DNA of 64,000 nt from Calothrix sp. NIES-3974 (GTDB lineage Bacteria > Cyanobacteriota > Cyanobacteriia > Cyanobacteriales > Nostocaceae), in contig NZ_AP018254.1 of assembly GCF_002368395.1 (NCBI RefSeq), forward strand, positions 1,178,001-1,242,000, in the 5' to 3' direction. Under the pieces are notes generated by a model that was not told where the DNA came from, did not search any database, and was given only the letters and a program-made list of their open reading frames with translations. This document shows, one piece after another, positions 30,385-40,971 of the stretch. The first letter of the stretch is position 1; every line of letters starts with the position of its first letter. The position numbers were made by a program, and so were the translations under genes.

Positions 30385-31920
30385 ATGAACTTCAAACAGG
30401 CAATATTGGCTTTTTTAACACTGGTGGCAGGACTTGTGATTGGTTCAAGCTTATTGGGTTCGTTACAGGAACCCCAGGTGCAAAATCGTCTGGACTTATA
30501 TCAAACCAATATTGTTTTAAAGGCTTCAGAATGGGAAAGGTTGCGTTCTGAGGATGGGGATGATTCGCTTTTTAGTGCCCTATTTGGTGGAAAGTCTGTG
30601 GATGAAGCGATTCAAACCTATAGGGAGGCTCGTGATACGAGTAGGGCGAATATAAACAAAATATTAACAGAAATTCCGGCATTATCTGCTGGTGAGAATC
30701 AAAAATCTGCTGGTGCTGTGAGACAGTTTGTAAGACAGCTGGAGAAAAGTCTGCGGGAGCAGAGGGATTTTTTGGCGGAGGTGGATTTAAATTTGGGGAT
30801 TTTAGAAGCTCGACAGGGTAATCTAGAATCGGCACAAAAAATTTGGCGGGAATTGGCAGAAGAAACTGGTGTTCGACTTGATTTGGTGAAAACAGCTAGG
30901 GTTTTGGAGGGTTTGTGGAGTCAGCCGGCTTTATTATTGCCCGACTCAGCAGAATTAATTCAGGCTAATTTGCAGGGATGGTTTCGGAATACGGCTTTAT
31001 CTCAACTTTACCAGGTGCAAGAACGAAGTGAGGCTCTGACTCAACTACAGCAACAAATCCAAGAGACTGCGGAGGATGCGGTAACGAAGTTGTTTTTGGT
31101 CGGGATTACTCCCTATATTATGGGTTTAGTTGGTTTAGGGTTAATTGTTTTTCTGCTATTTCAACGTGTGCGTTGGGGAAAGGAGGCTTTACTTGCTCGA
31201 TATGGTGATACACCGTGGCCAACTCCTTGGGATGGATATACAATCTTGGAAGTGTTGGTGGTGGGCTTTTTTCTGGTTGGACAATTTGTCGCACCTTTGC
31301 TTGTTTCGGCAATTTTACAGTTTTTCCACCTGGGTAATGATGTTCGCAGTCAAGCTATCCGTGTTTTTAGTAGTTATTTATTGGTCGCTTTCGCGGCGAT
31401 CGCTATTCTCTGGAATGCAATTCGCTCCTACTTCCCTTTGGAATCAGACTGGTTTCGCTTCCGCTTCCGCAGCAATTGGATTCTCTGGGGAGTGGGTGGT
31501 TACTGTGTAGCGATTCCCGTTGTTCTGATTATCTCTTTGCTGAATCAACAACTTTGGCAAGGAAAAGGTGGTAGTAATCCCCTGCTACAATTAGTCCTAG
31601 AAGGTAAGGATACCCTAGCCCTATCCCTGTTTTTTAGTACCGCAGCGATCGCTGCTCCCCTGTTTGAAGAATTACTCTTTCGCGGGTTTTTACTACCTTC
31701 CTTGACCCGTTACATGTCCGTCTGGGGAGCAATTGGATTAAGTAGCTTGATATTTGCTGCGGCTCACTTAAGTATTTCTGAATTATTACCCCTATTTTCC
31801 CTGGGAATGATTCTGGGGATAGTGTATACGCGATCGCGTAATCTCTTAGCACCGATGTTAGTCCATGCACTCTGGAATACGGGAACTATGTTGACCCTAT
31901 TGGTTTTAGGGAGTGAGTAA
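30385..31920 (+). CDS. CPBP-family metalloprotease with long N-terminal helical domain
   Basis: 511 residues from ATG 30385 (AAGGAG at 30372-30377; an in-frame GTG is at 30379). Layout: N-terminal membrane anchor (about 5-25), a soluble mostly helical domain (about 30-235) with heptad-like repeats, then seven or so membrane segments with the CPBP motifs FEELLFRGFLLP (about 430) and FAAAHLS, and the last His in MLVHALWNTG. The fusion with a long extracytoplasmic/lumen-side N-terminal domain is found in cyanobacteria and plants (from memory). It probably cleaves or binds membrane proteins; substrate unknown. It stands alone between repeat-rich gaps. Confidence 0.9.
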   Translation: MNFKQAILAFLTLVAGLVIGSSLLGSLQEPQVQNRLDLYQTNIVLKASEWERLRSEDGDDSLFSALFGGKSVDEAIQTYREARDTSRANINKILTEIPALSAGENQKSAGAVRQFVRQLEKSLREQRDFLAEVDLNLGILEARQGNLESAQKIWRELAEETGVRLDLVKTARVLEGLWSQPALLLPDSAELIQANLQGWFRNTALSQLYQVQERSEALTQLQQQIQETAEDAVTKLFLVGITPYIMGLVGLGLIVFLLFQRVRWGKEALLARYGDTPWPTPWDGYTILEVLVVGFFLVGQFVAPLLVSAILQFFHLGNDVRSQAIRVFSSYLLVAFAAIAILWNAIRSYFPLESDWFRFRFRSNWILWGVGGYCVAIPVVLIISLLNQQLWQGKGGSNPLLQLVLEGKDTLALSLFFSTAAIAAPLFEELLFRGFLLPSLTRYMSVWGAIGLSSLIFAAAHLSISELLPLFSLGMILGIVYTRSRNLLAPMLVHALWNTGTMLTLLVLGSE

Positions 31921-33667
31921 GTGGTCAGTTCGTGGAATTGTTGACTGTTAACGGTTATAGATGCAGCTTTCCCCCAGGGTACAGTCAATAAAGTTCGCGA
32001 TGAACACTTGTTTTTGAGGGTAGGATATTACACCCCTTGACAAAATCCTTTTTTTTTGATTTAAAATAATGCCATCATTTATTTAAGCGATTAAGGTAGT
32101 TTAAGTAAATAGATAAAGCCGTGGTTAAAAGTTAGTTAAACTACATACAACTCCCACTAAATTTAGTTAAATATGTAACAAGGGGCAGCTAGACATCATT
32201 GGTCGAAAACCCGTATATTTAGTCCTAAATCAAAAATGCTCTGGTTAGAGAATAGGCAAAGGTTGTCAAGGATTCATTTCTTTGCACATATGCTTATTGG
32301 TTAAGTCATTTAAATCCAGCAACAAAAAGTTGTGCAAGTGGGGGAAAGGTAGTTAAACTAGAGATAGAAGGGAATGCGAATGCTGTATACAACTGGCTTC
32401 AAGGGAATGGAGTTGACCTATGGGAACTAAAAAACCTTATTCAGGGTTTTTTTAGGATTTCATTGTTGATTCCATGCTTGATACCGTTTTATCCGGAAAT
32501 CCACATATCCTGTATTTCTCACAAACTCCTTAAACCTACAGGGAGTAGGGAGTAGAAGGAAAATTCATCCGTCACTCAAGACTTATTCAGTGACTTGTGA
32601 GACATCCGGGATATACAAGCATTGTTTGTTAAACTCAAGCAAAGCAACATACAAAGCCTCTAGCTGATTGCTTTATTGCTTCTTGAATCCTAGCCGTTGG
32701 TATAGACTGTTTTTTCAAGGGTTTTCCAGTGGTATGGTCTTTCTTTCGGTGTCGGATGGAGCAGTAATAGTTAGTTTAATGGAACTTCAGATAAAATAAG
32801 TATTAAGTAGTTGTAGTGTGTCAATGAGCCTTCGTATTTTCAGATTAGAGAGCGGACAAAAACATCAACAAATAAATTAAATACGGGAACTATCAGGGAC
32901 AAGAAGGGAGTCCTATGTAAATAGGCATGGACTCATCCATATAGATAATATTAACCAACAAAGTACCTATTGCTTACACTTAAAGGCTGACCATTTCTGC
33001 TTAGTCATCGAAAGGAAATAGTCAACCGCAGAGTGTATTTAAAATGGTATTGACACTGATAGTTCAACAGCGATTGTTAATCAACAAGAGGTTCTATTAA
33101 AAATCTCCGTGGGATTAACATGTATCGCAGGTTAAATATTCCGGAAGATAGACCGGTAAACCCGTAAAGACGAATAGGGCAAAGTAATTTTTGAGAGCAA
33201 ACCACTTGTGCAATTCTGCGAGTTTGCAAACTGCTAGGTGGGGTTCGATTACGGTATTCGCTCGCTCCGAATATATCGGGAATAATACCATTAATTTGGT
33301 TTTGGGGATGATTTTGGTGTCAGACAAAGTTTGTCTGACGCTGTTGGTATTCCCTTCATATCTGGATGGTGGGATTGGGGTTGCTCAATTACCTAGTTTT
33401 CTATTAGGTATTTTTTGATTTTATTAATTGAGATGTGACCCAATACTCAATACTCAATACTTACCATTCACCTGGGATAAATTCAGGATTAATCAAACAG
33501 AATTATCTATCACCTTCATGGAGCTAAATTGAGTTTTATTTATCCTCAATATTTGTTTCTGAATTATTTGTCAATTCTGTTTTTTTCATCCTCTAATTCT
33601 CAGTTGATATCTCCATCTCTCCCTGTCAAAACATTATCTATATTAGATATTAATTAAGGATATAAAC
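31921..33667. other. 1.75-kb gene-poor region
   Basis: I find no credible gene on either strand over 1747 bases. It contains a MITE copy (32509-32610) with flanking ATAT, an AT-rich first half with several TAGTTAAACTA-like motifs (near 32140, 32350), and a patch near 33115-33400 with some codon-like structure but no supportable reading frame (and a CAGACAAAGTTTGTCTG palindrome at 33321-33337). It may hold an RNA gene or eroded genes that I cannot identify. Confidence 0.5.
32509..32610 (+). repeat. MITE family M copy, TSD ATAT
   Basis: 102 bp from CCTGTATTTCTCAC to GTGAGACATCCGGG, with imperfect terminal inverted repeats. ATAT flanks both sides (32505-32508 and 32611-32614). The interior holds the GGGAGTAGGGAGTAG tract typical of this family. 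Confidence 0.8.
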
Positions 33668-33943
33668 ATGGCCAATCTCACTCCTAGCCACGCTACAAAA
33701 CAACTTCTCTCTGGATATGCAGGAATTATCTGTGGTGGATTTGGAATTCACAAATTTATATTGGGCTATCATGCGGAAGCTTCAATTATGTTAGTTGTTT
33801 CTGTGATCGGTTTAGTTTTTGCCTATGGAATTCCCTTTTTAATTATGCAGCTTGTGGGTTTAATAGAAGGGATTATCTATTTAAATAAGGAGCATGAAGA
33901 CTTTGTTGAAACCTATTTTGTTCAGAAACAGGGTTGGTTTTGA
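33668..33943 (+). CDS. TM2-domain membrane protein
   Basis: 91 residues from ATG 33668 (AAGGA upstream). LSGYAGIICGGFGIHKFILG followed by two membrane helices (ASIMLVVSVIGLVFAYGIPF, LIMQLVGLIEGIIYL) matches the TM2 domain, with the FGIHKFYLG-like signature and D/E turn partly replaced. TM2 proteins are small inner-membrane proteins of unknown role. Alone between repeats; intact. Confidence 0.85.
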   Translation: MANLTPSHATKQLLSGYAGIICGGFGIHKFILGYHAEASIMLVVSVIGLVFAYGIPFLIMQLVGLIEGIIYLNKEHEDFVETYFVQKQGWF

Positions 33944-34382
33944 GGAGTTAGGAAACAGGAGATATGCCTTGAGACATCGCCCGGATTTCTCACAAACTTT
34001 CAGGGAGTGGGGAGTAGGGAGTAGCAGGACATGCGATAAGCGGGGCTTAACCCGCATTTCTCACAAAACCCTAAAACTCATGGGGAATAGGGAATAGGGA
34101 GTAGGGAATAGAAGGAAAATCAATCCATTACTCAAGGCTTACAACTTACTCGTGAGAAATCCAGGTAATGCCTTCGGCATATCGCACCAACAGCTTTTAG
34201 TGAAAGTGATTAGTTCATGATGGGAGTAACCTACATGTAATGCGGACACCAGAACCCATGAAAGCGGTTTTTCCCGATACCCTCCAATCCGAATCATGAC
34301 ACTACTCACAACTCCCTACTTCCCACTCCCTCTGCATCAAATAGGAAAATCAACCCATTCTCAACACCTTTGGTTGAATTTT
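33944..34382. other. Repeat-filled intergenic region
   Basis: Contains half of a MITE M copy (about 33976-34022, CCCGGATTTCTCAC through GGGAGTAG) immediately followed by a complete one (34051-34165). After that some 130 bases resemble nothing I recognise. The promoter of the small membrane gene must lie here. Confidence 0.6.
34051..34165 (+). repeat. MITE family M copy
   Basis: 115 bp from CCCGCATTTCTCAC to GTGAGAAATCCAGG. The flanks TAA/TAA (34048-34050 and 34166-34168) suggest at most a 3-bp match here, unlike the 4-bp duplications of other copies. Confidence 0.8.
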
Positions 34383-34568
34383 ATGAATAAACCTTTAATA
34401 CAAATTCTTTTTGCGATCGCAGGATTTAGTTACTTCTCCTTTGTCTCCTACTTACAGTTAAATACCCTGTGGCAAGGGGAATTAATTTTGATCCCCGTGC
34501 AGATATTTGCAGTGATGTATTTCTGGCAACAGGGACAACGTAAATCCCTGAACATAAAGAAAAATTAA
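34383..34568 (+). CDS. Small membrane protein
   Basis: 61 residues from ATG 34383 (frame open upstream to 34296, but the upstream part is Pro/His-rich and without a ribosome site). Two hydrophobic segments (IQILFAIAGFSYFSFVSYLQ and LILIPVQIFAVMYFWQQ) end in a basic tail. The family is not recognised. It lies 100 bases before the copper-type ATPase on the same strand, so a shared transcript is possible, but no metal-binding motif is seen. Confidence 0.55.
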   Translation: MNKPLIQILFAIAGFSYFSFVSYLQLNTLWQGELILIPVQIFAVMYFWQQGQRKSLNIKKN

Positions 34569-34667
34569 ATGTTTGACAATATGTCATAGAGAGCCTTCTT
34601 GGTCTACCCTCAAAATAGCAACTGAAATTTTATTTAGTTGTTGTTGATTGTTGCCAATTGGATCGCT

Positions 34668-37055
34668 ATGCAAATTCTGTCTAAACCCGATGTATCCCCT
34701 TCCCAATCGCCACCAACCTCGAAAATCGTTTTAGATGTGGGGGGGATGAAGTGTGCGGGTTGTGTGAGGTCTGTGGAGCGGGAATTAAGCCAGTATCCTG
34801 GTGTGAGTCGCGTGAGTGTGAATTTAGCGACGGAGATGGCAACGGTTGAAGTGGAAAATGGTCAAACCACGGCTGATGCTTTGGCTTTACATTTAACCAA
34901 GACTGGATTCCCTTCCCAACCCCGTAATTTGGAAAATTTTTCCCAGATTGGAGAACGTTCCCAGTCCGGTGGGGATGAATCTGAGGTTTTATTCCGACAC
35001 CTAATGATGGCAAGTGGGTTGTTAGCGGTGTCGGTGGTTGGTCATCTGAGTGATGTTTTTGCTCCCCATTTACCGATAATTGGAAATATCTGGTTTCACT
35101 GCGGTGTTGCCACCCTAACTATTGCCTTTCCCGGTCGGACTATTCTCGTCGATGGTTGGCGGAGTCTGGGTCGGGGAATGCCGAATATGAATACCCTAGT
35201 GGGGTTGGGAGCGATTACAGCCTATTTGGCTAGTTTGGTGGCTTTATTATTTCCCAGTTTAGGGTGGGAATGTTTTTTTGACGAACCCGTGATGATGCTG
35301 GGGTTTATTTTGTTGGGAAAAACCCTGGAAGCCAGAGCCAGGAGAAAGGCTGTTGGAGCCTTACAGCAATTGATTGCCCTCCAACCCCAAACGGCACGGT
35401 TAATCGCCAAACCCAAGCAACACACCCCGGATAAGGTTTCCCCTTTAACAATTAATACGGTGGTGGAAATACCTGCCAACGCTGTGAAAGTGGGGGAATG
35501 GTTACAGGTGCTACCGGGGGAAAAAATCCCCGTGGATGGGGAAATAATCGATGGTCAGACCACTGTTGATGAGTCGATGTTAACGGGAGAGTCGATTCCG
35601 GTGGCAAAAAAAATAGGCGATCGCGTGACGGCTGGAACTGTGAATCAAATGGGGACAATTGCGGTTGCTGCGGTTCACACCGGGGGTGAGACAACTTTAG
35701 CTCAGATAGTTGCTTTGGTGGAAAATGCCCAAACCCGTAAAGCTCCAATTCAGTATTTTGCTGACCGGGTGGCGGGTTATTTTACCTATTTTGTCATCGC
35801 CGCAGCCCTAATTACCTTTGGGTTTTGGTATGTATACGGTGCCCATGTTTGGCAGGATGTACCCGTAAAAATGCTGATGATGCACCATAGCCAAATGGCG
35901 CATACTCCTGAACATAATTCACCCCTATTGTTGAGTTTAAAATTTGCGATCGCGGTTTTGGTGATGGCTTGTCCCTGTGCCTTGGGATTGGCAACACCAA
36001 CGGCAATTGTTGTCGGTACGGGATTAGGTGCATCCCAGGGTATTTTAATTAAGGGTGGAGATGTCCTGGAAAAAGTTCACCAGTTACAAACGGTGGTGTT
36101 TGATAAAACGGGAACCCTAACTACTGGTAAACTAGAGGTGACTGATTGTATCGAGTTTTGTCCCCCTCCCCTCCCCTACAGCTTAATTCAACTGGGTGCG
36201 GCGGTGGAACAGGGAACATCCCATCCCCTCGCCCAGGCAATCAAAACGGCTTGTCTACAGCAAGGAGGGGTATTACCACCAGCAGTTAATTTTCATACTG
36301 AACCCGGTTTAGGTGTGGCCGCAGTAGTGGAGGGGAAACAGGTATTGGTGGGGAATCGGGAATGGATGGCTTGGCACGGTGTTGGTATAAATAAGGATGT
36401 ACAGCAACAATCTGTGTCCTTAGCAGCAACCGGGAAAACCGTTATTTATCTGGCTGTGGAAACCGAATTGGTGGGTTTAATTGCAGCCCATGACCAATTA
36501 CGTCCCGAAGCAGTTGACACCGTTGCTCAGTTGCAAAAACAAAGGCTAAAGGTGGTGATCATGAGTGGGGATCAACAACCAGCCGTGAATGCGATCGCCC
36601 GCAAATTAAATATTAGTTCCGATAATATTATTGCCGAAGTTCCACCCGCCAAAAAAGCCCACCTGATCCAAACCTTCCAAAACCAGCAACAAATTGTCGC
36701 CATGATTGGGGACGGTATTAATGATGCTCCAGCTCTAGCTCAAGCCGACATTGGTATCGCCATCGCTTCGGGTTCTGACATCGCCATCGATGCTGCCGAA
36801 ATTATTTTGACCCGAAATAAACTTAGTGATGCGATCGCAGCTATTAAACTCAGTCGTGCTACCTTCAACAAAATTCGTCAAAATCTGTTTTGGGCTTTGG
36901 CCTATAATACATTCGGTATTCCCCTCGCAGCCGGAGTATTATTTCCAACTACTGGATTTATCCTTAGTCCCGCAGGAGCTGCTGCTTTCATGGCTTTTAG
37001 TTCCGTCAGCGTTGTCACTAATTCTTTGTTATTACGTCACCGGGGAACAGTTTAA
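34668..37055 (+). CDS. Copper-translocating P1B-type ATPase
   Basis: 795 residues from ATG 34668 (frame open to 34638). N-terminal HMA domain with GGMKCAGC (about 25-30), eight membrane segments, TGES phosphatase loop, the CPC ion-binding motif in [13 protein letters not shown] (about 435-450), DKTGTLTTG (catalytic Asp), HP motif in GTSHPLAQ, and [20 protein letters not shown] in the hinge. This is a CopA/CtaA/PacS-type Cu(I) pump. Cyanobacteria have two types, one for the plasma membrane and one for thylakoids, supplying plastocyanin; the sequence alone does not tell me which this is. Full length. Confidence 0.93.
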   Translation: MQILSKPDVSPSQSPPTSKIVLDVGGMKCAGCVRSVERELSQYPGVSRVSVNLATEMATVEVENGQTTADALALHLTKTGFPSQPRNLENFSQIGERSQSGGDESEVLFRHLMMASGLLAVSVVGHLSDVFAPHLPIIGNIWFHCGVATLTIAFPGRTILVDGWRSLGRGMPNMNTLVGLGAITAYLASLVALLFPSLGWECFFDEPVMMLGFILLGKTLEARARRKAVGALQQLIALQPQTARLIAKPKQHTPDKVSPLTINTVVEIPANAVKVGEWLQVLPGEKIPVDGEIIDGQTTVDESMLTGESIPVAKKIGDRVTAGTVNQMGTIAVAAVHTGGETTLAQIVALVENAQTRKAPIQYFADRVAGYFTYFVIAAALITFGFWYVYGAHVWQDVPVKMLMMHHSQMAHTPEHNSPLLLSLKFAIAVLVMACPCALGLATPTAIVVGTGLGASQGILIKGGDVLEKVHQLQTVVFDKTGTLTTGKLEVTDCIEFCPPPLPYSLIQLGAAVEQGTSHPLAQAIKTACLQQGGVLPPAVNFHTEPGLGVAAVVEGKQVLVGNREWMAWHGVGINKDVQQQSVSLAATGKTVIYLAVETELVGLIAAHDQLRPEAVDTVAQLQKQRLKVVIMSGDQQPAVNAIARKLNISSDNIIAEVPPAKKAHLIQTFQNQQQIVAMIGDGINDAPALAQADIGIAIASGSDIAIDAAEIILTRNKLSDAIAAIKLSRATFNKIRQNLFWALAYNTFGIPLAAGVLFPTTGFILSPAGAAAFMAFSSVSVVTNSLLLRHRGTV

Positions 37056-37175
37056 AACCTGAATCCAGATTTGGTGCAAGTCCCGGAAATTTCTAGGAAG
37101 TGGGGAACAGGGAGTAGTCTACATGCAACGCTTATACTGTTCTGATTAGGAGTTGATACCTGATGGGGAACTTTC

Positions 37176-37285
37176 CCCGCATTTCTCACAAAACCCTAAA
37201 ACTCATAGGGAATAGTCCGTGACGGGAGTATAGGGGAAATTAGTCCGTCACTCAAGACTTACAACTTACTCGTGAGAAATCCAGG
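37176..37285 (+). repeat. MITE family M copy, TSD TTTC
   Basis: 110 bp from CCCGCATTTCTCAC to GTGAGAAATCCAGG, flanked by TTTC on both sides (37172-37175 and 37286-37289). Near-identical to 49843-49952. Confidence 0.85.
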
Positions 37286-37303
37286 TTTCGGGAGCAGGGG
37301 AAG

Positions 37304-37427
37304 AAATGTATCGCAATTTGAGTGAAATGGTATTATATCGACTCTCTTGTACTTTGCAATGAATGAAACTAGAATAATCAACGGTTACAGCCCCTAATAT
37401 GTAGCAAGCATTAGCGTAAACGATATT
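37304..37427 (+). repeat. Interspersed repeat family X, copy 2
   Basis: From AAATGTATCGCAATTTG to GAGCG-like end CGTAAACGATATT, the same order as copies at 17817-17942 (inverted) and 62965-63059. Confidence 0.8.
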
Positions 37428-37529
37428 AAAACGATTCCCAGTAGAGATGACCGACGGGTCATCTCTACTGAGTCTTTGTTCCCTACCCTCACAAAAAGAC
37501 TTTTACCGCAGACCAAAATCCAAAATCCT

Positions 37530-38879
37530 TTAGTTATCCAAAAACCAACACACTTTATGATTGACTTCAATCCCATTTTCCAAAGGTTGGCGATATAAGC
37601 GCAATTCAATTAAAGTTGTGGTCAAGGGTGTAAAAATCTTGGGTTTTGCTGCTTCTAAATACTTGGAAATATCAATTGCACCACTCCAATTTCCTTTGCT
37701 GCTGATGATTTCCTCACTGGGAGAAACCAATCCGTGGTAATACACTAAACTCGAACCCGACGTGGTGGAAATCTGTAGCCACAAATTATCTAAACACTGT
37801 TCTAGAATTGGTTGTAGGTTGACATGAAAACAGCGTAAACTGCGATCGCGTCGATAAATATGCATATCTAACTTAAATTCTGGTATAACTTCAAGCTTTC
37901 CACCCCGTTTGGTCATCAGTTGAATTTCGTATTCTGGTATTGCATCACCCCGTTGATCGATGGCATTAATGATAAATTGTTGCCAATAGGCGATTTTTTC
38001 CCACTCTGCTTGGGTTTTTTCCTCGCTGGTTGCCACCCACTCCCGAAAAGATGTATCATCAGATACCTGTAATGCCTGATCTACTAAATCGATCACTTGG
38101 TGATTAGGATGTTTTAATATATCTCGGTGGGTTAATCCCGCGATCGCAATTAAAGGTGAAATTCGTGGGATTTCCCCATCTTCAAGCTCGACCCGATGGG
38201 TATCTGTTTGCTCCTTCGTTAAATCCACTACCAGCTTTCGCACCTGTAGTCCACACCCAGCCCAGCGTACCGTTCCGTCCGTACCACCACCGGGGCGACG
38301 AATGAGTTTTTTCCAACCCGTATATTCACTAGTGCCGCAGAGAATAAAAATATATGGTGTATCCGGATGATTTCCCCGTAAAGAGGTGCTGGAGTGGGGT
38401 GACAAATCCTGGTGAGCTAAATCCCAGGTAAAACTACTACCTAACTCCAACGCATCTAAAACGCGATCGCCCATTTCTAAAAAGTTTTCACCCTTTTGCC
38501 GATTCCCTTGCATAATTTTACCGAACCAACTGTTGGCTCTATGGGCTAATGGAGAACCAAAATTTGCAGGTGCTAGACCGATTAAGCGTTTGAGACGTTG
38601 ACGACGACTGGGGTATGCAGTTAACCAAGTCCGAACTACCAACATTCCCGTAGAATGAACAATAGCATCAAATTGTTCATCTGCTGCTAACCCTCCCGGT
38701 AGATTCAAAGCTCTTTCAAATCCATCGGCTATATCCTTGATTGTCACTTCATCGCTTAGGGTAGTATAACTAAGGGATTTCACTTGGTAGCCACGCTGAA
38801 TTAGTTGATCTCTCCATTCTTGAAATGATTCTCCCCGATCTGCGTACCCATGAATTAGAATAACCGTATTTTTACCCAT
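37530..38879 (-). CDS. Alpha/beta-hydrolase (lipase-like)
   Basis: 449 residues from ATG 38879 (an in-frame TTG lies 9 bases upstream). VILIHGYADRGESFQEW forms the oxyanion loop and IVHSTGMLVVRTW the nucleophile elbow (GxSxG variant HSTG, Ser at about 88). Thereafter LAPANFGSPLAHRANSWFGK and IAGLTHRDILKHPNHQV may hold the Asp/His of the triad. A C-terminal beta-rich domain of about 130 residues (from about 320) follows the fold, as in some bacterial triacylglycerol lipases. No signal peptide. Likely an esterase or lipase with unknown substrate. Confidence 0.85.
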   Translation of the reverse strand: MGKNTVILIHGYADRGESFQEWRDQLIQRGYQVKSLSYTTLSDEVTIKDIADGFERALNLPGGLAADEQFDAIVHSTGMLVVRTWLTAYPSRRQRLKRLIGLAPANFGSPLAHRANSWFGKIMQGNRQKGENFLEMGDRVLDALELGSSFTWDLAHQDLSPHSSTSLRGNHPDTPYIFILCGTSEYTGWKKLIRRPGGGTDGTVRWAGCGLQVRKLVVDLTKEQTDTHRVELEDGEIPRISPLIAIAGLTHRDILKHPNHQVIDLVDQALQVSDDTSFREWVATSEEKTQAEWEKIAYWQQFIINAIDQRGDAIPEYEIQLMTKRGGKLEVIPEFKLDMHIYRRDRSLRCFHVNLQPILEQCLDNLWLQISTTSGSSLVYYHGLVSPSEEIISSKGNWSGAIDISKYLEAAKPKIFTPLTTTLIELRLYRQPLENGIEVNHKVCWFLDN

Positions 38880-39376
38880 ATTGACCAATCACAAAAAACT
38901 CATGATAAGACATATTTCCATCAAAAACACGGAACACTGGATTATAAATACGTAGGGTCTGCCGTTCGCGAAGCGCAGCGCTAGCTGTAAAAGTCTGAAG
39001 GGAGTACAGACGTGATATATCGCGTCTGTACAGGACGAATGAGCGGTTACGTTGCGGTTTTATGTTTAATTGCACCTACCTACTCAGTACTTAATTTGAG
39101 TACTTAATTTAAGGACTAAAGTCCTCATTACGAACTTCAAATAATATACTAGTTGCGTAAGTCCTGTTTTTATTTGTCATATTCATGTTGCAAATTGGTA
39201 AGTGCTTATCTTAAATTTCTCACGAGTAAGTTATAAGCCTTGAGTAACGGATTGATTTTCCTCCTACTCCTCTGGAGACGACCCGGTGGGTCGTCTCTAC
39301 TTCCTACTCCCTATTCCCTAATCCCTATTTTTGGCTTAAATGATAGCCATTTCCATTATTTAAGGATACAAATACC
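38880..39376. other. Repeat-filled intergenic region
   Basis: A hairpin repeat GTACAGACGTG...CGCGTCTGTAC (39003-39030), an inverted match (39040-39086) to 30191-30240, and an eroded, reversed MITE M copy (about 39211-39340) that is itself interrupted by a GACGACCC/GGGTCGTC palindrome (39274-39300). No gene. Confidence 0.65.
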
Positions 39377-40903
39377 ATGAGTCTACCATTTATATTCGAT
39401 GTGGCAATTGGTTTAATTTTCATCTATTTAATTTTGAGTTTGTTAGCATCAGAAATTCAAGAATTACTGGCCACTGTATTTCAATGGCGAGCGGAACATT
39501 TGCGTAAATCAATTGAAAATTTCATGGCTGGTGATGTGAGCGATATTAGTGATGCACGGGTAATTCAACTGGTAAATGATATCTATGCTAATCCCTTAAT
39601 TAAAAGTGTAAATCAACAAGCCAAGGGAGTAATTGCGAATATTCCCCGTCGTTTGACATGGGGTATAGGTTCTGTATACCGAAGTATTAATCCTCGTGCC
39701 AATAGAGCTAGGAGTAACGATACGGTATTTGGAAATGGTAGGCATAGCGGTCCATCCTATATTCCTCCTGATGTGTTTGCTTCTAGTCTTGTTGATACCT
39801 TGAATTTGCCGACATTTGCTCAAAAAATTAGTACTTCTCGGTTGGAGCAATTTAAAGCGCAAGTCTTAGAAGAAATTCAAAATCAATTGTTTCAACTGGA
39901 GGAACAAAGTGTTGTTGATGAGACATTACAGTCTTTTTTGAATTTAGCGTATCAAGCCTTTGCCAAATTGCAAGCTGAGTTTGAACAAATTATTTGGAAC
40001 TACGAAAGAAATCAAGTCACCCTGGATGTTGGCATGAATACAATGCGCTCCAGTTTAGATAAATATATTCAGTTTTTCCAGGAGGAAAAACCGAGTGATA
40101 ATTTTTCTTATAAAGCCCTACAAAACCTGCAAAATATTCGACAGCAATCCTTCGCTGATATTGAACAAACAATTTCCGTTCGCGGGTTACGACCGACTTT
40201 ACAACAAGTAGCTGGTATCCTCGATAAAGGCAGTGATATATATGAAGAAGTCAGTAAAACTCTGGCAGAAAAAGATAGTGAACTATACAAAAATCTAGAA
40301 ACTTTAACCGAAAGATTGCCAGAAGGATTAGCAAGAAATATTATGGCGATCGCAAAAAAAACCCAGTTAACTGTAAGCAGCACCCAAAAGGAGGTAAATG
40401 ACTTTAGGTTAGAAATCGAAAAGTCTTTTAATAACTCGATGGAAAGAGCTTCAGGGGTGTATAAACGCAATGCTAAAGGAATAGCAATATTAATCGGTAT
40501 TTTGATTGCGACTAGCAGTAATGCTGATGCTTTTCATATGATTAGTCGGCTTTCCAAAGATTCAGCTTTAAGGGCTACTATTACCGAAAATGCAGGTCGA
40601 ATTGTCCTGGAAAATCGCAATAATTTAGGTTACGTTGATATTAACACTTTGCGCAGTCAAACCGACGAAGCTCTTAATGATATTGCTCTCCCCATTGGTT
40701 GGAGTGATGCTAATTTACAACAACAAATTAACTGGACAAGAAAACAACAAAGAATGTTTCCTTTTTGGCGATTGATTACCCTGATTCCAGGTTGGATTAT
40801 TAGTGGTATAGCTATTGGGATGGGAGCGCCATTTTGGTTTGATTTACTCGGAAAAATTGTCAATGTTCGCAATGTTGGGAAATCACCTAGCGATCGCAAT
40901 TAA
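39377..40903 (+). CDS. Conserved membrane protein of unknown function
   Basis: 508 residues from ATG 39377 (AAGGATAC upstream). One N-terminal membrane helix (FDVAIGLIFIYLILSLLA, residues 5-25), a long helical middle with coiled-coil character (about 150-370), a second helix (GIAILIGILIATSSNADAFH, about 370-390) and a C-terminal helix pair (LITLIPGWIISGIAIGMGAPFWFDLLGKI, 470-500). Similar architecture occurs in conserved proteins from several phyla, but I do not know a function. It is encoded alone, with a small intergenic gap to the photolyase downstream. Confidence 0.75.
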   Translation: MSLPFIFDVAIGLIFIYLILSLLASEIQELLATVFQWRAEHLRKSIENFMAGDVSDISDARVIQLVNDIYANPLIKSVNQQAKGVIANIPRRLTWGIGSVYRSINPRANRARSNDTVFGNGRHSGPSYIPPDVFASSLVDTLNLPTFAQKISTSRLEQFKAQVLEEIQNQLFQLEEQSVVDETLQSFLNLAYQAFAKLQAEFEQIIWNYERNQVTLDVGMNTMRSSLDKYIQFFQEEKPSDNFSYKALQNLQNIRQQSFADIEQTISVRGLRPTLQQVAGILDKGSDIYEEVSKTLAEKDSELYKNLETLTERLPEGLARNIMAIAKKTQLTVSSTQKEVNDFRLEIEKSFNNSMERASGVYKRNAKGIAILIGILIATSSNADAFHMISRLSKDSALRATITENAGRIVLENRNNLGYVDINTLRSQTDEALNDIALPIGWSDANLQQQINWTRKQQRMFPFWRLITLIPGWIISGIAIGMGAPFWFDLLGKIVNVRNVGKSPSDRN

Positions 40904-40944
40904 ATAAATTCGTTTGCAGACGACCCGACGGGTCGTCTCGACCC

Positions 40945-40969
40945 AATCCAAAATCCAAAATCCAAAATC
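40945..40969. repeat. Short tandem repeat AAAATCC
   Basis: AATCCAAAATCCAAAATCC heptamer tract (STRR). Similar tracts lie at about 17669-17695, 37515-37530, 42486-42515, 42925-42940, 49152-49188 and 63276-63294, mostly flanking gene ends, as in many Nostocales genomes. Confidence 0.75.
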
Positions 40970-40971
40970 AA

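Larger units (their letters stand above)
37056..37529. other. Repeat-rich intergenic region
   Basis: Two repeats fill most of it: MITE M copy 37176-37285 and repeat X copy 2 (37304-37427), then palindrome 37441-37468 (GTAGAGATGACC...GGTCATCTCTAC) and AAAATCC short repeats at 37515-37530. No gene. Confidence 0.7.

Noticed and set aside
32504-32614. Extended inverted repeat including ATAT
   Set aside because: The ATAT is palindromic and is better read as a 4-bp target duplication than as part of the element.
33115-33327. Minus-strand frame of 70 codons in the gene desert
   Set aside because: No ribosome site, no recognisable features; cannot be supported.
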